Below, piece by piece: positions 21,187-27,909 of a DNA stretch of 27,909 bases. Position 1 is the stretch's first letter. Every line of letters begins with the position of its first letter. The notes below the pieces were generated by a model that ran no database searches, was not told the origin of the DNA, and worked only from the letters and a program-made list of their open reading frames with translations. This DNA is from a virus: positions 1 to 27,909 of IMG/VR virus record IMGVR_UViG_3300042937_000104; one strand, given 5' to 3'. Position numbers and translations under genes: made by a program.

Positions 21187-21615
21187 ATGTCTAATGATGT
21201 TACACATGAAGAGATAGTTAATTCTTCTGTTACCCCTGAAGGGGATGTGTTAAAGAATAAGAGGGTAGGTCGTCCTACAAAGTCTATGTTAGCCGCTGTT
21301 CAGAAGAAGAATAAGGTTGGTAGACCAAAGGGTGATGCAGCCATCATGAATGATATGAAGGCTAGGTTAATAGCATCTCCCAAGTCTAGGAAGGTATTAG
21401 ACAGTATACTTAATGCTGCTTTAGATGATGAACACAAGAATCAATCAGCAGCATGGAAACTCCTGATGGATAGGATGTTACCTGTTAGCTTGTTTGAGAA
21501 AGGTGGTGGTAGCAGTCGTCCTAGTGTCAACATAACCATCAGTGGTGTTGGTACACCAGACATCAGCACAAACACAATAGAAGCTGACTACGAGAGTGTA
21601 GATGATGAACAGTAA
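21187..21615 (+). CDS. terS: Probable terminase small subunit with two AT-hook-like motifs
   Basis: 142 residues; recognises phage DNA and hands it to the large terminase. The N-terminal third carries two basic VGRP cores, at 27-30 (KRVGRPTK) and 44-47 (NKVGRPKG), which resemble AT-hooks that bind the minor groove of AT-rich DNA. The middle (MKARLIASPKSRKVLDSILNAALDDEHKNQ...AAWKLLMDRMLP, about 57-99) is a helical region I associate with podovirus small terminases. The tail is Ser/Thr/acidic. It is the first gene of the rightward operon, next to a repeat-rich non-coding region it might bind. It has only a weak GAGAG ribosome site. Confidence 0.7.
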   Translation: MSNDVTHEEIVNSSVTPEGDVLKNKRVGRPTKSMLAAVQKKNKVGRPKGDAAIMNDMKARLIASPKSRKVLDSILNAALDDEHKNQSAAWKLLMDRMLPVSLFEKGGGSSRPSVNITISGVGTPDISTNTIEADYESVDDEQ

Positions 21616-21952
21616 GCATTTCAAGAAAGAAGAGTTTACATGCAAACACAGTGGTGACAATTTCATCAATGAGAAGTTTGTTAGTAGGTTGGATGCTCTG
21701 AGAGATGCTTGTGGTTTTCCATTAGTTATTGTCAGTGGTTATCGCTCTGCTAAACACCCCATAGAAGCTGCTAAGAAGACACCAGGAACACACACCAGAG
21801 GCATAGCTGCTGACATCAGGGTTAGGAATGGTAGTGAGCGTATGAAGCTAGTCAGTGAAGCTACAAGGTTAGGCTTCACAGGTATTGGCGTAGCTAAGAG
21901 CTTTGTACATGTTGACATCCGTGATGACACTCCTGTTATGTGGTTATACTAA
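21602..21952 (+). CDS. Endolysin: M15-type zinc peptidase
   Basis: 116 residues, starting at ATG 21602 (a second ATG follows at once) inside the end of the small terminase gene. It shows the metal site of peptidase M15/VanY-like enzymes: SGYRS (45-49), THTRGIAAD with His64 and Asp71, and HVDIR with His103 and Asp105. Such enzymes cut peptidoglycan cross-links at host lysis. There is no signal peptide, so it would need a holin or similar membrane protein to reach the wall; none is adjacent, but several small membrane proteins are encoded on the other strand. Confidence 0.85.
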   Translation: MMNSKHFKKEEFTCKHSGDNFINEKFVSRLDALRDACGFPLVIVSGYRSAKHPIEAAKKTPGTHTRGIAADIRVRNGSERMKLVSEATRLGFTGIGVAKSFVHVDIRDDTPVMWLY

Positions 21953-22311
21953 TGAATACACAAGTTACTAAATACTCTGTTGGTAAGAACCTCACAGCTA
22001 ACGTAGCTAACACGTTGTTCACTGTACCTACGGGATACAGAGCTATTGTTAGTTATTTGTATATAGCTAATGCAGCAGCATCAGGTAGTGCTTCTGTCAG
22101 TGCTTCATGGGTTAACGGAACCACCATAGTGTTTCAGAGTGCTAAGTCTGTAGGACACGGCGACGCTATACAGTTTGGTGGTGATGGTAAGTGGATGGTT
22201 TTAAGAGAAGGTGACAGCATTGTCGTTACTCCAGACGCTGGTAGTACGTTTACAGCAATCGTTAGCTTTGAGTTAGAACGACACAACCCAGCCGCTGTGA
22301 GCTTTACCTAA
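21952..22311 (+). CDS. Beta-rich putative structural protein (119 aa)
   Basis: Start at ATG 21952, in a TAATG overlap with the endolysin stop; the frame opens four codons earlier but inside that gene. It is composed almost entirely of alternating beta strands with Gly/Ala/Ser turns (YRAIVSYLYIANAAASGSASVSASWVNG in outline, then GKWMVLREGDSIVVTPD and a final strand), suggesting a jelly-roll or immunoglobulin-like sandwich. A head decoration or fibre-associated protein is plausible. It is not a recognised family, and its place before the large terminase does not decide it. Confidence 0.5.
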   Translation: MNTQVTKYSVGKNLTANVANTLFTVPTGYRAIVSYLYIANAAASGSASVSASWVNGTTIVFQSAKSVGHGDAIQFGGDGKWMVLREGDSIVVTPDAGSTFTAIVSFELERHNPAAVSFT

Positions 22312-23561
22312 TGGATTTAAAGATATCACTGCTTCCCTGGCAACAGGAAGTGTGGAATGATCCAGCACGATTTAAAGTAGTTGCTGCTGGTCGGCGTACT
22401 GGTAAGTCTATGCTGGCTGCTTGGTTGTTGATTGTTAATGCCTTACAAGCTGACAAAGGTCATGTATTCTACGTAGCCCCTACACAAGGACAAGCTAGAG
22501 ACATTATGTGGAATACGTTGCTAGAGTTAGGTGCGCCAGTGATTGTTGGTAGTCATGTTAACAACCTACAGATTAAGTTGATTAACGGAGCCACCATCAG
22601 CTTAAAAGGTGGTGACAGACCTGAGACAATGCGAGGAGTGTCTTTGAAGTTCCTTGTACTTGATGAATACGCTGACATCAAACCTGATGTATGGAACATG
22701 ATATTACGCCCTGCTCTAACAGATCAAAAGGGTAATGCGTTATTCATAGGTACACCGATGGGTAGGAATCACTTCTATGATCTGTATAAGTATGCAGAGC
22801 TGTCAGAAGACCCTACTTATAAATCATGGCACTTTACAAGCTACAACAACCCTATGTTAGACCCGCTTGAGATTGACAGTGCTAAGAAATCAATGTCTTC
22901 TTATGCCTTCCGTACAGAGTTCATGGCTTCTTTTGAGGCTAGAGGCTCTGAGATGTTTAGGGAAGAGTGGGTTAAGTTTGATGAAGAAGAACCTGATGGT
23001 GACTACTTCGTTGCTATTGACTTAGCAGGCTTTGAAGAAATCAACAAAGTTAAATCAAAGAATAAGAGGTTAGACCAAACAGCTATTTCTGTTGTTAAAA
23101 TAACACAGGAAGGTGAGTGGTGGGTTAAAGATATTGTTTATGGACGCTGGGAGCTGAATGAGACAGCTAACAAGATATTTCAAATCATTAGAGATTATGA
23201 ACCTGTAGCTGTTGGTATTGAAAGAGGCATTGCTAGAAACGCTGTAATGTCTCCGTTGACAGATTTAATGAAAAGACATAACACATTCTTTCGTGTTGAT
23301 GAACTAACACACGGTAATAAGAAGAAAGTTGACAGGGTTATGTGGGCTTTGCAGGGTAGATTTGAGAATGGTGTTGTTAAACTTAACAAAGGTGACTGGA
23401 ATGCTGAATTCATGGATCAACTGTTTCAGTTCCCAGACACGTTAACACACGATGACTTGATAGACTCTCTAGCTTACATAGACCAGCTACACAAAGTAAC
23501 CTACGCATACGAAACAGAATACGATGATTACCAAGTTTATGACACAGTAGCTGGCTACTAA
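22311..23561 (+). CDS. terL: Terminase large subunit
   Basis: A 416-residue packaging motor. The N-terminal ATPase has Walker A AGRRTGKS (26-33), Walker B FLVLDE (114-119; Asp118, Glu119) and the coupling motif IGTP (about 146-149). The C-terminal RNase H-like nuclease has Asp237 (AIDLAG), Glu304 (VGIERG) and the DDLIDSLAY group (381-389). It cuts concatemers and pumps DNA through the portal encoded next. It starts in an overlap with the previous stop (TAATG). All catalytic residues are present; whether it packages by headful or by a fixed site cannot be told here. Confidence 0.93.
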   Translation: MDLKISLLPWQQEVWNDPARFKVVAAGRRTGKSMLAAWLLIVNALQADKGHVFYVAPTQGQARDIMWNTLLELGAPVIVGSHVNNLQIKLINGATISLKGGDRPETMRGVSLKFLVLDEYADIKPDVWNMILRPALTDQKGNALFIGTPMGRNHFYDLYKYAELSEDPTYKSWHFTSYNNPMLDPLEIDSAKKSMSSYAFRTEFMASFEARGSEMFREEWVKFDEEEPDGDYFVAIDLAGFEEINKVKSKNKRLDQTAISVVKITQEGEWWVKDIVYGRWELNETANKIFQIIRDYEPVAVGIERGIARNAVMSPLTDLMKRHNTFFRVDELTHGNKKKVDRVMWALQGRFENGVVKLNKGDWNAEFMDQLFQFPDTLTHDDLIDSLAYIDQLHKVTYAYETEYDDYQVYDTVAGY

Positions 23562-23571
23562 GAGGATTAAT

Positions 23572-25494
23572 ATGGAATACAACAAAGATATTATGGCAGA
23601 AACCCTAGAATCCTGGGTGATGTCTAAAGCAGACCAGTGGCGTGACCATTATGAGAACAACTATGAGAAGACGCATGATGAATACTATCGCCTGTGGCGT
23701 GGTATCTACTCTGTTGAAGACAAAACTAGGCAGTCTGAGCGTAGTCGCATCATCTCCCCTGCCCTTCAGCAAGCTGTTGAAAGCTCTGTTGCAGAGATTG
23801 AAGAGGCTACCTTTGGTCGTGGTAAGCTCTTTGACATCACAGATGACCTTGCTGACCAAGAGACACCAGACGTAGCCTTCTTACGTGAAAAACTACATGA
23901 AGACTTTGCTAAAACTAAGGTTAGGAAGGCTGTTGCTGAGTGTCTTATTAACTCTGCTGTCTATGGTACAGGTATTGGTGAGATTGTACTCGAAGAAATC
24001 AAAGAGATGGCTCCAGCTACGCAGCCTATCATGGATGGAGCATTACAAGCTGTAGGTGTTAACATCACTGAGCGTACAATAGTACGTCTTATACCCATCC
24101 TACCGCAGAACTTCTTGATTGACCCTGTAGCTACAAGCATTGAAGAAGCTATTGGTGTGTGTATTGATCGTTATGTACCATCACACACGGTAGAGATTGA
24201 ACAAGAGAAGGGTGTTTACAAGAAAGTATCATTGAACACCAGCGAATATGACATTGATCTTGACGCAGACCATGAATTGGTAGATCAACCAGAAGATAAA
24301 GTAAGGTTGACTAAGTACTTTGGTTTAGTTCCTCGACATCTGTTGATTAACGCAGATAAAGAAGAAGATGAAGACATTGTAACCCTCACTGATGAAGCTA
24401 AGGATGATGAGAGCTACTACATCGAAGCTATTGTTATCATAGCCAACGGTGGTGTGCTACTTAAAGCTGAAGAAAACCCCTACATGATGCAAGATCGTCC
24501 TGTTATTGCATTCCCGTGGGATGTTGTTCCTGGACGTTTCTGGGGTAGAGGTGTTTGTGAGAAAGGTTACAACAGCCAGAAGGCACTTGACGCAGAGCTG
24601 AGAGCACGTATTGATGCACTGGCACTCACAGTACACCCTATGATGGGAATGGACGCTACAAGGATGCCAAGAGGCTTTAAACCAGAGATTAGCCCTGGCA
24701 AGATCATTCTTACCAATGGTCGTCCTGATGAAATCTTCTATCCGTTTAACTTTGGTCAAGTAAGTCAGATTACCTTTGCTCAGGCAGAGGCTCTACAGCG
24801 CATGGTACAGACCGCTACAGGGGCTATTGACTCAGCAGGTATTGCAGGTAGCATTAACGGGGAAGCGACAGCAGCAGGCATCTCAATGAGTTTGGGAGCC
24901 ATCATTAAGCGACAGAAGCGCACGTTGATTAACTTCCAAGAGAGCTTCTTAATACCCTTCGTTACTAAAGCCGCACACCGTTACATGCAGTTTGATCCTG
25001 AACACTACCCTGTCAAAGACTACAAGTTTAATGTCGTCAGCTCTCTCGGCATTATTGCTAGAGAGTATGAAGTGTCTCAGCTTATTCAACTGTTGCAAAC
25101 CATGTCTCAAGAATCTCCGTTGTATAGCACACTGATACAGGCTGTGGTGGAGAACATGAACCTATCCAACAGAGAAGAGATGGTAGCATTGATTCAGCAA
25201 GCTGGTCAGAAGTCACCAGAGCAGCAGCAAGCTGAACAGCAAGCAGCACAAGAGGCTCAGGCATTGCAGAAGGCTCTACAAGAAGCTCAGATTGGTGTCT
25301 TGAACGGTCAAGCTGAAGAGTTCCTAGCAAGGGCTAAGAAGTATGATGCTGAAACAAAGGCAGTACCCGTTAAGCTTGAGACAGAACAAATCAAGACTAT
25401 CGGTGAGTTAGACTCAGATGATGAACGTAACTTTAAACAGCGTGTAGAGATTGCACGTTTAGCCATAGCCGAGAAAGGCAAAGGGAGACGATGA
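23572..25494 (+). CDS. Portal protein
   Basis: 640 residues behind AGAGG. It forms the twelve-fold ring at the capsid vertex through which DNA passes. Portal-like features are a charged helical N-terminus (HYENNYEKTHDEYYRLWRG in outline), a central beta/helix wing and stem region with PWDVVPGRFWGRGVCEKGYNSQ (about 313-335), RSSxxATAA-like AGSINGEATAAGIS near 425, and a Gln/Ala-rich coiled-coil barrel in the last 110 residues. It follows the large terminase and precedes the scaffold, as in most tailed phages. The stop overlaps a small downstream gene (ATGA). Confidence 0.85.
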   Translation: MEYNKDIMAETLESWVMSKADQWRDHYENNYEKTHDEYYRLWRGIYSVEDKTRQSERSRIISPALQQAVESSVAEIEEATFGRGKLFDITDDLADQETPDVAFLREKLHEDFAKTKVRKAVAECLINSAVYGTGIGEIVLEEIKEMAPATQPIMDGALQAVGVNITERTIVRLIPILPQNFLIDPVATSIEEAIGVCIDRYVPSHTVEIEQEKGVYKKVSLNTSEYDIDLDADHELVDQPEDKVRLTKYFGLVPRHLLINADKEEDEDIVTLTDEAKDDESYYIEAIVIIANGGVLLKAEENPYMMQDRPVIAFPWDVVPGRFWGRGVCEKGYNSQKALDAELRARIDALALTVHPMMGMDATRMPRGFKPEISPGKIILTNGRPDEIFYPFNFGQVSQITFAQAEALQRMVQTATGAIDSAGIAGSINGEATAAGISMSLGAIIKRQKRTLINFQESFLIPFVTKAAHRYMQFDPEHYPVKDYKFNVVSSLGIIAREYEVSQLIQLLQTMSQESPLYSTLIQAVVENMNLSNREEMVALIQQAGQKSPEQQQAEQQAAQEAQALQKALQEAQIGVLNGQAEEFLARAKKYDAETKAVPVKLETEQIKTIGELDSDDERNFKQRVEIARLAIAEKGKGRR

Positions 25495-25670
25495 TGTTTG
25501 TGAGTAAAGCGGATATAACTAAGATGGCTGTAGAGACTAACATAGGCTTTGCAGCGGTCTATCAAGAACTGCGAGAGATTAGGGAAGAACTTAAAATTCT
25601 AAAGGAGCTAGCAGGTGTTACTAAGAAATCTGGTAGCACATCAAAGAAAGAAAGTCAAGAAAATACTTGA
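25491..25670 (+). CDS. Small coiled-coil protein after the portal (59 aa)
   Basis: Starts at ATG 25491 in an ATGA overlap with the portal stop; the stop at 25668-25670 overlaps the -35 of the promoter at 25667. The middle is a strongly charged helix (ELREIREELKILKELAG) suited to a coiled coil; the tail is Lys/Ser-rich and flexible. Unknown function; a head-assembly accessory role is suggested only by position. Confidence 0.65.
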   Translation: MMFVSKADITKMAVETNIGFAAVYQELREIREELKILKELAGVTKKSGSTSKKESQENT

Positions 25671-25695
25671 CAAAAACACAAAAGTATGCTATACT
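25667..25695 (+). promoter_or_regulatory. Near-consensus promoter before a 14-residue peptide and the head genes
   Basis: -35 TTGACA (25667-25672, consensus), 17-base spacer, -10 TATACT (25690-25695, five of six) with a TG extended -10. Predicted start near 25702, about 19 bases before the 14-codon gene. It is the closest match to the sigma70 consensus in the window and should raise expression of scaffold and capsid. Confidence 0.82.
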
Positions 25696-25720
25696 CTAAC
25701 CTAGTATAAGGAGAACAAAT

Positions 25721-25765
25721 ATGATGTACGGCACAGGCAAGAAGAAAAAGACTAAAGGTAAGTAA
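25721..25765 (+). CDS. Lysine-rich micropeptide (14 aa)
   Basis: ATG at 25721 is preceded by AAGGAG with an eight-base spacer, the strongest ribosome site in the rightward operon, and lies just after a near-consensus promoter. The frame is 14 codons plus TAA: MMYGTGKKKKTKGK, net charge about +7. The next gene follows within 20 bases. I have seen similarly short MYG-plus-lysine frames in podovirus head regions, but know of no function. It may be a DNA- or RNA-binding peptide packed in the head, or a leader controlling downstream translation. Confidence 0.6.
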   Translation: MMYGTGKKKKTKGK

Positions 25766-25783
25766 TTAACAGAGGTGATGCAG

Positions 25784-26032
25784 ATGACTGATGATGACCT
25801 GGAACAATTCTACGGTGATATCAAAGAGATGTGTAATACCGCAGGCTACAAAGCTTTTTGTACAGAGTTAGAGACACAAGTAGATAACATAAACTCTGTA
25901 GAGTACACCAAGAATGCTGATGATTTAAACTTCCGTAAAGGTCAACTGAACATCATTCGTACATTCTTAAACCTAGAATTAAGTATTAAAGCAGCTTCAG
26001 AGCAGTTGTTTATCGGAGACACCAATGCGTAG
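25784..26032 (+). CDS. Hypothetical acidic helical protein (82 aa)
   Basis: Start set at ATG 25784, six bases after AGGTG; GTG 25775 and ATG 25778 lie within that ribosome site. The protein is helical and acidic, with FCTELETQVDNINSVE and a second helix FRKGQLNIIRTFLNLE. Proteins of this size often lie between portal and scaffold in podoviruses and have no known role. It overlaps the start of the zinc protein gene at 26025. Confidence 0.6.
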   Translation: MTDDDLEQFYGDIKEMCNTAGYKAFCTELETQVDNINSVEYTKNADDLNFRKGQLNIIRTFLNLELSIKAASEQLFIGDTNA

Positions 26033-26255
26033 AATCTTCGACTTTCAATGTTCTGCTAATCACACCTTTGAAGCCTTTGTAGATTCAGAGTGCAGAGAGA
26101 TGGATTGTAGAGTTTGTGAAGAAGCTGCTGTAAGAATAATCTCACCTGTTCGTAACATGCTTGACCCCATCTCTGGTAGTTTCCCAGGGGCTACAATGAA
26201 GTGGGCAAGAGACCGAGAAAGGAAGATTAATAAAGAACGCAGAAGCGCACAATAG
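26025..26255 (+). CDS. FmdB-like zinc-ribbon protein (76 aa)
   Basis: The pattern C-x3-H (Cys9, His13), Cys23 and C-x2-C (Cys28, Cys31), within FDFQCSANHTFEAFV and MDCRVCEEAAVRIIS, matches the FmdB-type regulatory zinc ribbon often found in phages beside head genes. The C-terminal part (PISGSFPGATMKWARDRERKINKERR in outline) is basic. The start overlaps the previous gene by eight bases. Whether it regulates transcription or helps assembly is not known. Confidence 0.7.
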   Translation: MRRIFDFQCSANHTFEAFVDSECREMDCRVCEEAAVRIISPVRNMLDPISGSFPGATMKWARDRERKINKERRSAQ

Positions 26256-26301
26256 CACAACTTCTGTATATCTCCACAATGTAAAAGCACGGAGTTTAGT
26301 A

Positions 26302-27078
26302 ATGGCAGCATTTTTGCTTGATGAAGAAGAGCGTTTAGAAGGCAACGTAGACCAAGAACCAGAGCAAGAAATACAACAAGAACAACAACAACAAGAAGTC
26401 GATGACATTCCTGAGAAGTACAAAAACAAGAGTGTTAAAGACATTGTACGGATGCACCAAGAAGCTGAAAAGCTCGCTGGTAGGCATAGCTCTGAGATTG
26501 GAGAACTACGCAAGATCGTTGATGATTTTGTAGTCTCACAAACAGAACTCAAGAAAGATAAGAAAAAACCAGTTGATGAAGTTGATTTCTTTACGAATCC
26601 TAGCGAGGCTGTTAAAGCCCTACTGGATAACGATCCCCGTTTAAAGCAGGCTGAAGACCTGAATAAACAAATGACACGCAGTGTAGCTGTGAATGCGTTG
26701 CAGAAGAAGCACCCAGACATGAGTGATATTCTCAACAATCCAAAGTTCAATGAGTGGATACAAGGATCGAATATTCGTAGGCGATTATATGAGCAAGCTG
26801 ACAAGGCATTTGACCATGAAGCTGCTGACGAATTGTTTTCTCTCTGGAAGGAGAGGACTCAAGTAGTAAACCAAACAGTGAGTGCTGAGAAAGATAAGCG
26901 TACACAACAAGTTAAAGCAGCCGCTACCGGCAGTTCTAATGGAAATGTGGATTCTAACAGTCGTAAAGTGTATCGGCGCGTTGACATTATTAAACTAATG
27001 CGTGATGACCCAAACCGCTATGAAGCTCTTTCTAATGAAATCATAAGAGCCTATGCCGAGGGTCGAGTTAAAGGCTAA
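26302..27078 (+). CDS. Capsid scaffolding protein
   Basis: 258 residues, highly charged and helical. A Glu/Gln-rich N-terminus (residues of about 8-34) is followed by IPEKYKNKSVKDIVRMHQEAEKLAG, a coiled coil (SSEIGELRKIVDDFVVSQTELKKD in outline), and a C-terminal basic helix pair (RRVDIIKLMRDDPNRYEAL, IIRAYAEGRVKG) like those that bind the coat protein. Scaffolds direct prohead assembly and are then lost. It sits immediately before the capsid gene, and the short gap before it (26256-26301) holds nothing else apparent. Confidence 0.82.
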   Translation: MAAFLLDEEERLEGNVDQEPEQEIQQEQQQQEVDDIPEKYKNKSVKDIVRMHQEAEKLAGRHSSEIGELRKIVDDFVVSQTELKKDKKKPVDEVDFFTNPSEAVKALLDNDPRLKQAEDLNKQMTRSVAVNALQKKHPDMSDILNNPKFNEWIQGSNIRRRLYEQADKAFDHEAADELFSLWKERTQVVNQTVSAEKDKRTQQVKAAATGSSNGNVDSNSRKVYRRVDIIKLMRDDPNRYEALSNEIIRAYAEGRVKG

Positions 27079-27098
27079 GTCCTTTAGGAGATTTACAA

Positions 27099-27909
27099 AT
27101 GGCAACTTCAGTTTATCCCGCTACTGGCGGTTTTGTAGACAACACTAGTGCAGCTACCTTTATTCCTGAATTGTGGAGTGACGAGGTACGCGCAGCCTAT
27201 GAGAAGAATCTCGTTATGGCTCCGCTTGTTAAAAAGCTGACAATGAAGGGTAAGAAAGGCGATACCATCAATATCCCTGCTCCTATCCGTGGTGTAGCTA
27301 CAGCTAAAGCTATCAACACTGCTGTTACAGTGCAGCAGGAAACAGAAGGTAACGTAGCTGTTGTCATCGACAAGCACTTTGAATATTCTCGTATGATTGA
27401 GGATTTGACAGAAGTGCAAGCGTTGGCATCACTGCGCCGCTTCTACACTTCTGATGCAGGTTATGCTCTGGCTCGTCAGATTGACACAGACTTGCTTGCT
27501 CTTGGTAAGACGTTGGGTGACGGTACTACTACGTTTGTTCATAGTGCTTCTTTCTACAACGATACTTCTACAGGTCTTACAGCTTATGCCGCAGACACCG
27601 TAGTAGCAGCAGATGTATTTACTGATGCAGCTCTTCGTGGTTTGATACAGAAGCAGGATGATGCAGATGTACCGATGGATAACCGTTGTTTTGTTATTCC
27701 TCCTTCACTGCGTAACGCCATCATGGGTATTGATCGTTATGTGTCTACAGACTTTGTTGCTGGTAAAACAGTTAACAACGGTTTGATTGGCAACCTGTAC
27801 GGCATTGACGTATACGTTACCAGCAACTGCCCTGTTGTAGAGACTGACGCTGAAAACAGTGTAGGTGGTCAACTACGAGCAGCTATGCTGTTCCACAAAG
27901 ACACCTTCA
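27099..27909 (+). CDS. Major capsid protein (3' end outside window)
   Basis: ATG at 27099, eight bases after AGGAG; the frame is open to the window end (270 codons seen). The N-terminus and middle show an HK97-fold coat pattern for podoviruses: FIPELWSDEVRAAYEKNLV, KGKKGDTINIPAP, DLTEVQALASLRRFYT, YALARQIDTDLLALG, FVIPPSLRNAIMG and LIGNLYGIDVYVTSNCP. Position right after the scaffold and the strong ribosome site also fit. The portion seen covers the N-arm, E-loop and much of the P- and A-domains; the last part lies outside. Confidence 0.9.
   Translation, partial: MATSVYPATGGFVDNTSAATFIPELWSDEVRAAYEKNLVMAPLVKKLTMKGKKGDTINIPAPIRGVATAKAINTAVTVQQETEGNVAVVIDKHFEYSRMIEDLTEVQALASLRRFYTSDAGYALARQIDTDLLALGKTLGDGTTTFVHSASFYNDTSTGLTAYAADTVVAADVFTDAALRGLIQKQDDADVPMDNRCFVIPPSLRNAIMGIDRYVSTDFVAGKTVNNGLIGNLYGIDVYVTSNCPVVETDAENSVGGQLRAAMLFHKDTF

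Noticed and set aside
26142-26804. A 220-codon frame antisense to the scaffold gene
   Set aside because: It is a Ser/Cys/Leu-rich mirror of the Glu/Lys-rich scaffold coding strand, with no ribosome site; the scaffold reading explains the openness.
1-27909. CRISPR array, insertion sequence or prophage attachment site
   Set aside because: No regularly spaced palindromic repeat-spacer units, no transposase or integrase, and no flanking bacterial genes were seen.

Overview
The window looks like part of a lytic, short-tailed (podovirus-type) double-stranded DNA phage that infects a bacterium. It carries a T7-style replication set (family A DNA polymerase, zinc-ribbon/TOPRIM primase-helicase, 5'-3' exonuclease, ssDNA-binding protein). 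It also carries podovirus-type morphogenesis genes (terminase, portal, scaffold, capsid, internal virion proteins, tail protein). I see no integrase, no convincing repressor, no tRNA, no transposon and no CRISPR array. No phage RNA polymerase gene is visible. All four promoters I can support have sigma70-type -35 and -10 boxes, so host RNA polymerase probably transcribes this part. The host cannot be named from the sequence.

Layout. (1) 1-6664, + strand: end of the virion module. It holds a tail protein cut by the window edge, a small fibre-like protein, three likely internal/ejection proteins and a small conserved protein. (2) 6664-6705: an 18-bp hairpin that fills the gap between two converging operons. 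(3) 6708-16492, - strand: the nucleotide and replication operon. Read right to left it contains a two-helix membrane protein, primase-helicase, a tiny membrane peptide, two zinc proteins, a small coiled-coil protein, DNA polymerase, ssDNA-binding protein, exonuclease, HNH nuclease, MazG-like pyrophosphohydrolase, several small proteins, metallophosphoesterase, a DUF3310 protein and a cobalamin-dependent ribonucleotide reductase. (4) 16606-20236, - strand: the likely early block of about 14 small genes, nearly all of unknown function, beginning with a 57-residue protein and a GP88-like protein. (5) 20237-21186: a 950-bp non-coding control region with divergent promoters, four 17-bp iterons, other phased repeats, a G-tract, a CRP-like operator and a structured leader. 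(6) 21187-27909, + strand: start of the virion module. It holds small terminase, M15-type endolysin, a beta-rich structural protein, large terminase, portal, small proteins, scaffold and the major capsid protein, which is cut by the window edge.

How it works together (inference). The leftward promoter at 20.3 kb would start the small early genes and then replication. A second leftward promoter at 12.4 kb would boost the ssDNA-binding protein, nucleases, nucleotide metabolism and reductase. The rightward promoter at 20.95 kb would start packaging and head genes, and a near-consensus one at 25.67 kb sits just before a 14-residue lysine-rich peptide. Head genes leave the window on the right and tail genes enter on the left, so the map is most simply explained as a circular or circularly permuted genome opened elsewhere. 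Genes are tightly packed with ATGA and TAATG overlaps, so several very short genes (14 to 58 codons) can be supported by their fit into these overlaps.
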